Assembly: GCF_000380985.1 (NCBI RefSeq)
Contig: NZ_KB905697.1
Location: 248,001 to 312,000, forward strand
Origin: Proteiniphilum acetatigenes DSM 18083
GTDB lineage: Bacteria > Bacteroidota > Bacteroidia > Bacteroidales > Dysgonomonadaceae
DNA length: 64,000 nt
Direction of reading: 5' to 3'
Part shown: positions 27,433 to 35,207 of the stretch, in pieces
Position numbering within the stretch: the first letter of the stretch is position 1
Layout: each line of letters opens with the position of its first letter
Notes under the pieces: model-generated
What the model was told of the DNA's origin: nothing
Database searches by the model: none
What the model saw: the letters and a program-made list of their open reading frames with translations, nothing else
Made by a program: the position numbers and the translations under genes

Positions 27433-29274
27433 TTATTGAAATGGATTTGGAACAATTTTAGGATTATTATCCCTTGCATGTTGAGGAATAAATGTATAGT
27501 AATTAGCCAATTGAAAATATCTCGGATTCCTGAAACGCGGTGCGATCATTTTATCGAATACATATTTTCCATCTTGAGGACCACCTACTACCCGATAAGG
27601 ATAAAGGGCATAAATCATTGTATTGGGATTATTTGCATCGCCATTCCAAACAGTATGTGCTTTTCTCCATCTCTTCAGGTCGAAATAGCGGTGATCTTCA
27701 AACGCCAACTCGATCCGTCTCTCATTCATCAGGATATCCAAATTCAAATCCGAAAGACTGTTAGCAGGATGTCCTGCTCTTTCCCTCAATTCATTCACGT
27801 ACCTGACCGCATCCGGAAGGCCCAGTTCCATCATAGCTTCCGCGGCATTCAGGTATATCTCTGCAAGACGGAAATGTATCCACCAGTTATCGCTCAAAAT
27901 ACCACGGGTACTTGTCCCTGCCCCTGATTGGATGAGTTTCCTCAAATAAAAGCCAGTATTGGAAACTTCCTGCATGGAGCGGTGAGGTCCTGAATTTCCG
28001 ACCAATACTCCACCATCGGTATACATTGTTCCGATGTCTTCCCCTTCAACAGTATTGTATGATGTGCCATTCCAGACTTTCACTCCGGCCTGAATGCCTG
28101 CCGACAAACCTTTGAATGATGCTCCCGAGAAGAGGACAGTTCCATATAAGCGCCAATCTTTATTGGCATAAATATCCGATAGGTCATCGTAATATATGTA
28201 ATCGGAGTTATCACTGGTCCTGTTTTTCAGCGTACCGGCTGTTCCGTCGAGATAAGGATAGCTTTCCACCAGATTCAACGATGGGGTTACACAAGAAGAA
28301 GCCAGATTATCCTCTCTTAATCCGCGGGCAATATTATCGTAAGAAAACCAGTGTCTTTTATCAGGCGCTTTATAATCTTTTACCCAAATCACTTCATTAT
28401 TACCTGTTTTCTTATCGAAGATTTCATAATAGTTCTCACCTAAATGAGGGTTGCCTCTGTATAATGAATATTTCCCTGAATTAATAATTGCCAACGAAGC
28501 CTCTAAAGAAGCATTGTAGTATTCCTCAATTTTAGAAGCCGGTATCCCGACCTCCCCACCGGGAGTTGTAACGGGCACGGCCATAAGGTTATTGTATTTT
28601 GCCAAGGATGCGGCATACAGCATAGCCCTGCTCTTCAATGCGAGTGCAATAAACTCGTTGGCTCTCGTCGTACTCCCTTCATTGCCGAGTTGATCTTTGA
28701 TTTCATCCATTTCTTTGGCAATAAATTCATAAACAGCCGCTTCCGTAGCCCGGGGATGTTGCAAATAAGAAGGATCGCCGCTAAAGTCATATACCAGCTG
28801 TTCGGTAATCAGCGGTATTCCTCCCATTCTCCTTACCATTTCAAAATAATAATAGGCTCTTATGAATCTCAGTTCTGCTTTGTAAAGGTTTTTTTCACTT
28901 TCACTAAGGACTGTACTATATTCGTCAATGCCTTCAAGCGAGAGATTAATATCACGTACAAGTCCGTAATCCCATATTTCTCCCAGATTGTTTCCGTAAG
29001 ACGACATCTGATTCCGCCACTCCTCTCCTGAGTAACCAGACCACATAGCGTCATCAAACATTGTCATATCTCTCCAGGTCCCTTCGAGTCCGGTAAATAC
29101 CGGCAATCGGTTATAGAAATTGGCCAGCAGACCCACGATTTGTTTCGGATCGTTCCAAACCTGTTCTTCCGTGATAATCGTTTTAGGATTCCTGTCAAGC
29201 CAATCCCCGTGACACGATACAAGAACAACAGAGAACAAAGCTATTATGCTATAGTATTGAATATTTCTTTTCAT
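27433..29274 (-). CDS. SusD/RagB-family lipoprotein (PUL 2)
   Basis: The 613-residue protein has a lipobox (VVLVSC, Cys21) and the SusD_RagB C-terminal signatures HFRLAEIYLNAAEAMMELG and MNERRIELAFEDHRYFDLKRW. It should cap the partner SusC at 29287 and bind ligand at the cell surface. The gene starts 12 bases after the SusC stop. The ligand is unknown and no hydrolase is encoded in this small operon. Confidence 0.94.
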   Translation of the reverse strand: MKRNIQYYSIIALFSVVLVSCHGDWLDRNPKTIITEEQVWNDPKQIVGLLANFYNRLPVFTGLEGTWRDMTMFDDAMWSGYSGEEWRNQMSSYGNNLGEIWDYGLVRDINLSLEGIDEYSTVLSESEKNLYKAELRFIRAYYYFEMVRRMGGIPLITEQLVYDFSGDPSYLQHPRATEAAVYEFIAKEMDEIKDQLGNEGSTTRANEFIALALKSRAMLYAASLAKYNNLMAVPVTTPGGEVGIPASKIEEYYNASLEASLAIINSGKYSLYRGNPHLGENYYEIFDKKTGNNEVIWVKDYKAPDKRHWFSYDNIARGLREDNLASSCVTPSLNLVESYPYLDGTAGTLKNRTSDNSDYIYYDDLSDIYANKDWRLYGTVLFSGASFKGLSAGIQAGVKVWNGTSYNTVEGEDIGTMYTDGGVLVGNSGPHRSMQEVSNTGFYLRKLIQSGAGTSTRGILSDNWWIHFRLAEIYLNAAEAMMELGLPDAVRYVNELRERAGHPANSLSDLNLDILMNERRIELAFEDHRYFDLKRWRKAHTVWNGDANNPNTMIYALYPYRVVGGPQDGKYVFDKMIAPRFRNPRYFQLANYYTFIPQHARDNNPKIVPNPFQ

Positions 29275-29286
29275 ACAGATAAATTT

Positions 29287-32200
29287 TTAAAACGTTAGAT
29301 TAACACCGAATAAAAGCATTTTCTGAAGCGGATAAACCAGTCCGTTTTCCGAAGCTATTTCCGGATCGATTTCAAATCTCCCGACATTATCCAATGAGAA
29401 TATGTTTGTTCCGTTGACATATAAACGGACATGGGAAGAACCTATTTTTTCACTCCAGTTCTTAGGCAGGACATATCCCAACTCCACATTCTTCAACCGG
29501 AAATAATTCACATTGGTTACCCAAAAGTCATTTGTCCAATAGATCGGGTGATCGCCTCTCAGGTTTTGCCTGATAGCCGGATATGTTCCCGAGACCCAAT
29601 TGCTGTCAGGGTTGTAAGGGTCTTCCCTGTGCCAGCGGTCTTCAAACATGTAGTGCGGTGCGCTACCGTTGTTCTGGAAAGGGAATTTAAGCTCCCAGTT
29701 TCTCCTGTAGCTCTGCATGGTCGCACCGGCAAAATCGGCAGTGAGAGACCAGTTCTTCCAATTCAATCCGATATTCAATCCATAACTGATATATGGCTGG
29801 GCACCCAACGCATAACCTATCGGCCTCTCATCGAGAGAATTGATAATACCATCATTGTTTATATCCTTATAGATGAAGTCGCCCGGCAGTAAGTCCGTAT
29901 TGCCTCTACCATCTATATTTACCGGATAATTTGCAATCTCCTCCATTGACTGGAAACGTCCTATAATCTGATGTCCCCACGTAATTCCCGTCCAACGGTC
30001 TTCGCTGGAATTCCGGTATTCATCCCATGCATTACCGAATCTGGGCTTATAGGCCTCCAGCCATCTTCTCCTTGCAAGGGAAGCATTTGCCGCAACTCTG
30101 TATTGCAAATCCCCGACATGGTCGGTATAAGAGATCAAACCTTCAATACCCCGGTGGGCGTCTGATTCCAGATTTTCCCTCGGCAGGCTATAACCTACCT
30201 CAGAAGGTAATTTAACATCATAACGCGCAGCGGGCAACCCTGTACGTCTTCTTTCGAAAAGGTCAAAACTTGCAGTCAGCTTATAGTTTAACAGGGAAAT
30301 GTCAATCCCCACATTGGTTGTCTTATTCTCTACCCATGACAGATTACGCACCGGCAATCCTCTTGGTCTTAACCCATTGACAAAATTCCCATCCAAAACG
30401 GAATTTCCGTCTCCAAAATTGAATCCTCCCAGATAACTGAACATCGGGAACTGTTCATTGAAGTTAGCCGTGTTCCAGATCTCACTTCCGGTAACACCAT
30501 AAGAAGCCCTGAATTTCAGGTCGCTCACAGCACTCTTGAGAGGAGCAAAGAAACTTTCGTCGGAAATTCTCCATGCAGCGGAGACCCCGGGAAAGAAACC
30601 AAACTGACTGTCCGTATAGTAGAGATACGATCCATCATAACGACCGAGTACTTCAAGGATGTATCTTTCCTTATAATTATAATTTATCCTCCCGATATAG
30701 CCTGCACGCGCCTGATAACTCCAGTCATCGGCAAGATAATCCTGCTCGTCCAGATACATTTTTTCAATGTAGTTGTTAGAAGGAACCGTGTGAATAACCA
30801 GGTAGGTGTTATCGTAATCCGACTGTTCATACGCCAACACAGCCGACACGGTGTGATCTCCAAAAACGTTGTCGTATGCAGCTGAAAACTGTTGGAAACG
30901 CTGCACTACATTTCTTTTATGCTTTTCACGCCAGGGGTTTTGATTACCCCATCCGGGCTGCGTGTAATAGGTATCCGTCTGGGGATCATATCTATAAGCG
31001 TCATATGTATATTCGAATCCGTCAAAATCATCATTCCTGTAGTTATAGGCATACATTCCTTTCAATGTCAATCCAAAATTAAATTTATACTGCGCATAGA
31101 GGTTTACATTCATGGTCCGGTTAATCTGATCGACCCAACCGGTCACATCATCTTTATAGGTTGCCGGATTCACATTTACATTATGTGTCTGGTGAATATA
31201 GTTGGGATTATCATTGGCGTAAGGACTTTCTATGGGCCACATCGTGAAAACACTCAATAAGGGATTAAAATAATCATCTAATCCGGGTACACCCACATTA
31301 TGTGTAGTTTCCAGGATAGCACTCATTTGGGTACCGACAGTCAATCCGCTTGTCAGATTGGCTTCCAGATTGGCCTGTACGTTAGATCTCTTATAATAGA
31401 AATCTCTCAGTATCGCATCCTGATCCGTGTGTGCCACAGACAGGTAATAGGTCGCTTTATTTGTTCCACCCGAAACATTCGCATTTAAATAATACTGGGG
31501 AACATTGCGACGTGTGACAATGTCCAGATAATCATAACTCTTGTACCCCGGTTCAGTCCCCGCCTGCCACTTAGCCAACTCTTCCGGACTGTAGAGGGCT
31601 GCCGGATTCCTACCGTAATTCTGCTCAGACTCCACCCTTGCCCTCACAAATTGATATGCATTTGCGGGCTGGGGATATCGGGTAAAATTCTGAAGGCCGT
31701 AATAACCATTTATATTCACGTTTATGTTATCGTCTTTTCTACCTTTCTTTGTCGTAACCAAAACAACCCCGTTCGCTGCTCTAAGTCCATAAACCGCTGC
31801 GGAAGCATCTTTCAGGATTGAAATACTTTCAATGTCCTCTAACGACAAATTATTAAAGATATCTTCTCCGGACCCTTGCGACATACCAAAGGCATCGGCG
31901 CCGGTAATCCCTCCATAGGGAACGCCATCGATCACATACAATGGATTTCCCATATTCCTGATTTGCAGATTCACTCCCCTACCCGGTCTTGCATCCGCGG
32001 CTCGGGTAGTTATACCCTGTACCTTACCGGCAAGGGCACCACTTAAAGTTGTGGATGTCGACCGAATAATATCTTCAGATTTTACACTACTGATAGAACC
32101 TGAAATATTCCTTTTCGATTGTGTTCCATAGCCTACCACCACAACTTCTTCAAGCATTTCTGTGTCTTCAAGAAGAACTACTTTCAACTTTCCGCCGGAT

Positions 32201-32460
32201 ACAGTAATTTCTTGTGTTATATAACCAATATAACTAAAAACTAAAATTGATCCATTATTTGCATTGAGGGTAAAATTACCGTCAATATCCGTTACGGTTC
32301 CATTTGTAGTTCCTTTTTCAATCACATTTACCCCGATTAATGGCGTATCATTTCCATCAACCACATTACCGACAACAGCATTTTGCGCCATCATCTTCAC
32401 ACTGAATACCAATGAGATAAGCAGTGAAAGTAAAAAAACAATTAATTTTTTCGTTTGCAT
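29287..32460 (-). CDS. SusC-type TonB-dependent transporter (PUL 2)
   Basis: The 1057-residue protein has a signal peptide, a carboxypeptidase-regulatory-like domain (LIGVNVIEKGTTNGTVTD, about residues 30-110), a plug with VVVGYGTQSKR, and a full barrel ending in LFGVNLTF. It has no STN domain, so it is not controlled through a FecR partner. No HTCS or other regulator is adjacent. It is the first gene of a three-gene operon with SusD and DUF3823. A terminator separates it from the S9 peptidase gene upstream. Confidence 0.95.
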   Translation of the reverse strand: MQTKKLIVFLLSLLISLVFSVKMMAQNAVVGNVVDGNDTPLIGVNVIEKGTTNGTVTDIDGNFTLNANNGSILVFSYIGYITQEITVSGGKLKVVLLEDTEMLEEVVVVGYGTQSKRNISGSISSVKSEDIIRSTSTTLSGALAGKVQGITTRAADARPGRGVNLQIRNMGNPLYVIDGVPYGGITGADAFGMSQGSGEDIFNNLSLEDIESISILKDASAAVYGLRAANGVVLVTTKKGRKDDNINVNINGYYGLQNFTRYPQPANAYQFVRARVESEQNYGRNPAALYSPEELAKWQAGTEPGYKSYDYLDIVTRRNVPQYYLNANVSGGTNKATYYLSVAHTDQDAILRDFYYKRSNVQANLEANLTSGLTVGTQMSAILETTHNVGVPGLDDYFNPLLSVFTMWPIESPYANDNPNYIHQTHNVNVNPATYKDDVTGWVDQINRTMNVNLYAQYKFNFGLTLKGMYAYNYRNDDFDGFEYTYDAYRYDPQTDTYYTQPGWGNQNPWREKHKRNVVQRFQQFSAAYDNVFGDHTVSAVLAYEQSDYDNTYLVIHTVPSNNYIEKMYLDEQDYLADDWSYQARAGYIGRINYNYKERYILEVLGRYDGSYLYYTDSQFGFFPGVSAAWRISDESFFAPLKSAVSDLKFRASYGVTGSEIWNTANFNEQFPMFSYLGGFNFGDGNSVLDGNFVNGLRPRGLPVRNLSWVENKTTNVGIDISLLNYKLTASFDLFERRRTGLPAARYDVKLPSEVGYSLPRENLESDAHRGIEGLISYTDHVGDLQYRVAANASLARRRWLEAYKPRFGNAWDEYRNSSEDRWTGITWGHQIIGRFQSMEEIANYPVNIDGRGNTDLLPGDFIYKDINNDGIINSLDERPIGYALGAQPYISYGLNIGLNWKNWSLTADFAGATMQSYRRNWELKFPFQNNGSAPHYMFEDRWHREDPYNPDSNWVSGTYPAIRQNLRGDHPIYWTNDFWVTNVNYFRLKNVELGYVLPKNWSEKIGSSHVRLYVNGTNIFSLDNVGRFEIDPEIASENGLVYPLQKMLLFGVNLTF

Positions 32461-32774
32461 ATCACAACTAAAGATTAAAAAATTAAAATAATCCTACACA
32501 ACAATTCTCTCTTTCACGATAATTCTCTCTTTCACGATAAAATACAGACGAGCTTCTCTAAAGCCGTTCTACTATAACAGATATTATTTAATAGTCAAAA
32601 AACACAAGGTAGTTCAGTAAAACTCCGGGCATATGGACTCCACAACACACCCAAACATAATTTTACTTTAAATTTAAATAACTTATTTAAGGTACAAATA
32701 TCTTTTTTCCTGAAAGAAACAAGGTGGACAAATGATAAAATAAAGTGGATAAACGACCAAACGGACGTTTTTAA
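32461..32774. promoter_or_regulatory. PUL 2 leader and promoter region
   Basis: This non-coding stretch before SusC of PUL 2 holds an exact 18-base tandem duplication at 32503-32538. It also holds a minus-strand -7 box TATGTTTG at 32652-32659. No gene was found in it. Confidence 0.5.
32503..32538. repeat. Exact 18-bp tandem duplication
   Basis: AATTCTCTCTTTCACGAT occurs twice in direct succession, 43 bases upstream of the SusC start codon of PUL 2. It lies in the predicted mRNA leader. Confidence 0.9.
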
Positions 32775-32802
32775 CAAAAAAAGCCAGAGTTCATGACCCT
32801 GG
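32775..32802 (-). terminator. Rho-independent terminator after the S9 peptidase gene
   Basis: On the minus strand CCAGGGT pairs with ACTCTGG (one wobble, 5-base loop) and is followed by C and then a run of T (A-run at 32776-32782). It lies 38 bases after the S9 stop codon and marks the end of the PUL 3 gene run. Confidence 0.8.
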
Positions 32803-32839
32803 ACTTAATCTCTCTATATATAAATAAATGGAGTAAAAC

Positions 32840-35086
32840 TCACTTCGATTTTTTGGTATTCCATTCGGGGGTTTCAACATTTAAAAGATGTTTCATGAAA
32901 AAATCGCGGCGCTTTCTTTCTCCGTATTTTTCTCCTAAAGTATGTCTGGCACCGGGAAGCATCACAAATTCAAACTCTTTATCATGTTTAATCAATTCAT
33001 CCACGAGTTGCAATGTACTCGACGGATCTACATTATTATCCATCTCCCCGAGGATCAACATTAACTTTCCATTCAGGAGATGTGCATTCACTACGTTGGA
33101 ACTCTCTTCATATTCTTTTCCAATGGGATATCCCATCCACTGCTCGTTCCACCATATCTTATCCATCCGGTTATCGTAGCAACCACAAGCGGACACACCC
33201 ACTTTGTAAAAATCGGGATGGAACAAAAGTCCCGCCATGGTATTCTGTCCACCGGCTGACACACCGTAAATTCCCATCCGTTCAATATCCATTTCCGGAT
33301 ATTTCCCTGCAGCCGCCTTTATCCAGGCAATCCTGTCAGGGAAACCGGCATCTTTCAGGTTTTTCCAGCATACGTCGTGGAAAGCCTTGGACCGGTTTGC
33401 TGTTCCCATCCCGTCGATCATCACCGTGATAAATCCCATTTCGGCCAGGGCACTGGGCCGGTATTCCACTGCAAATGATTTGGGCACATGCGAATCGTGT
33501 GGTCCGGCATAGATATATTCGATTACAGGATATTTTTTTGTCGGATCGAAATTGGAGGGACGAATGATCATCCCCCAGATATCGGTTTCACCGTCCCGTC
33601 CTTTCGCAGAAAAGACTTCCGGCATTCGCCATCCGGATGCGGTAACTCCGGAAATATCGGGCTGCATAGCGGGTTTGTATATGATTTTCCCTCCACCCTC
33701 AACGGAACGTATTACCACTACAGGCGGTAAATCTACTCTTGAGTACACATCGAACATATACCGGTAATCCTGCGAAAAAGTAACGTTGTGATGGGCATTC
33801 TCAGGAGTAAGCGGCGTTATTTTTCCACTATGCATCTCCAAAGTATAATATTTTTCCAGATAAGGGTCTTCGTTCTTATCCAGACCACACGCCTTAAAAA
33901 GGATCTGCCTCTTTTTTTCATCCACCTTCATAACAGTTTTCACAACCCATTCACCTTGGGTAAGTTGCTTTTTCACTTTCCCGGATGTTATATCATACAG
34001 GTAAATATGACGCCATCCGTCACGTTCCGAAATCCACAACAGTTCATCGCTCTCCTTAAACCAATATTGATAAAGATTATAGTAATGAATAAACGTAGGA
34101 CTTTCTTCCTTTACTACCGGATGCAGTGTTCCGGAAAGAATATCTCCAGCATATACGATGAATTGCTGATGTCCTCTTTTATTGAAATCGAACGTAAAGA
34201 AATCGCTTTTCTTATTCCATTTTATGTTGGTCAGATCATACTGGGAGTCAACATCCGGCACATCAAAATGAATTACTTTTTCTTCATCAATCAAAAAAGC
34301 AACCGGACGTCTTACAGGCAGTGCATCTCCCGGTTTCAGATAATCATATGTCTCTGTTTTAGGCTGTAATTGATCCTTTGGAGAAGAAGAGATCAACAAC
34401 AATTTGCGATCCCCTCCGGGGCGATATTTGCAACACACGATCTTTCTCGAATCGGGCGACCAGTAGATATTCGACGAGTAATATTCGTAAGGTGAACCAT
34501 CGTTACTTAATTTCCGGATATTTCCTGTTTCTTTATCTTTTACCCAAAGATTCCCTTCCGAGATATAGGCTTCTTTTTTGCCATCCGGAGAGGGGATTCT
34601 TTCCCGGGAATCTTCTTTGAATATATTGCCCCAATAGGGTTCTTCACGGAAGCTCTGAACCGGATTCCTGGCAACTTTATAATCTGCCAACAGGGCGTAA
34701 TAATCGGTTGTTTCAATGCGGAAAAAAATGGAATCCCGCCGGTCACTCAATCGGATCTGCCGGAAAGGAAGATTATATGCATCTGTTTTTTTATCCAATA
34801 CTTTTGACAAGGAAGTGGCCAGACGTTCCTGATCGAATACATTTCTTTGCGTTTTCTGTTCGGGATCGATCAGATAAAATTCTTTCCCCTTGGGGGTTTG
34901 TGTCATATAGACAAAACAATGTGAATCATTTACAGCCTGAACATTTGTTGCATTGTAATAAAATTTTGAGGTGAACCGTTCATTATAACGATCTGCCAAT
35001 TGGTATAAACTATCTGCGTTTTGTGCTGCAACGGATGATACAAAAAAAATCCGGAATAAAAAAAGGTAGGTAAATACAGGCTTCAT
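32840..35086 (-). CDS. Exported S9 family serine peptidase (DPP IV-like)
   Basis: The 748-residue protein has a signal peptide ending SSVAAQ, an eight-bladed DPPIV_N-type propeller (about residues 90-480) and an alpha/beta-hydrolase domain. The catalytic triad is Ser610 (GVSAGG), Asp683 (GEMDNNV) and His715 (GARHT). The oxyanion tyrosine lies in YIYAGP. Dipeptidyl peptidases of this family remove X-Pro or X-Ala dipeptides. The Glu-Glu pair that binds the free N-terminus in DPP IV is not evident: the region before the YWSPD motif reads YEYYSSNI. True dipeptidyl peptidase activity is therefore uncertain. It is the last gene of the PUL 3 run and ends in a terminator, which fits a role in trimming proline-rich peptides. 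Confidence 0.85.
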   Translation of the reverse strand: MKPVFTYLFLFRIFFVSSVAAQNADSLYQLADRYNERFTSKFYYNATNVQAVNDSHCFVYMTQTPKGKEFYLIDPEQKTQRNVFDQERLATSLSKVLDKKTDAYNLPFRQIRLSDRRDSIFFRIETTDYYALLADYKVARNPVQSFREEPYWGNIFKEDSRERIPSPDGKKEAYISEGNLWVKDKETGNIRKLSNDGSPYEYYSSNIYWSPDSRKIVCCKYRPGGDRKLLLISSSPKDQLQPKTETYDYLKPGDALPVRRPVAFLIDEEKVIHFDVPDVDSQYDLTNIKWNKKSDFFTFDFNKRGHQQFIVYAGDILSGTLHPVVKEESPTFIHYYNLYQYWFKESDELLWISERDGWRHIYLYDITSGKVKKQLTQGEWVVKTVMKVDEKKRQILFKACGLDKNEDPYLEKYYTLEMHSGKITPLTPENAHHNVTFSQDYRYMFDVYSRVDLPPVVVIRSVEGGGKIIYKPAMQPDISGVTASGWRMPEVFSAKGRDGETDIWGMIIRPSNFDPTKKYPVIEYIYAGPHDSHVPKSFAVEYRPSALAEMGFITVMIDGMGTANRSKAFHDVCWKNLKDAGFPDRIAWIKAAAGKYPEMDIERMGIYGVSAGGQNTMAGLLFHPDFYKVGVSACGCYDNRMDKIWWNEQWMGYPIGKEYEESSNVVNAHLLNGKLMLILGEMDNNVDPSSTLQLVDELIKHDKEFEFVMLPGARHTLGEKYGERKRRDFFMKHLLNVETPEWNTKKSK

Positions 35087-35207
35087 TTTATTAATTGTTT
35101 ATGATTTTATTGTTTAGCTATCTATTTGATTACATTAGTCGTTTTTTCGCAATAGGTGAATTCGAGTAAACTTAGTTGTTTTCTGTTCATTTAGCTTAAC
35201 GAAAACG

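Noticed and set aside
27322-27927. 201-codon plus-strand open frame
   Set aside because: It spans the ends of two well-supported minus-strand genes (SusD and DUF3823) and has no recognisable domain.
33788-34369. 193-codon plus-strand open frame
   Set aside because: It is antisense to the S9 peptidase propeller and shows an unlikely composition rich in Ile, Phe and Arg.
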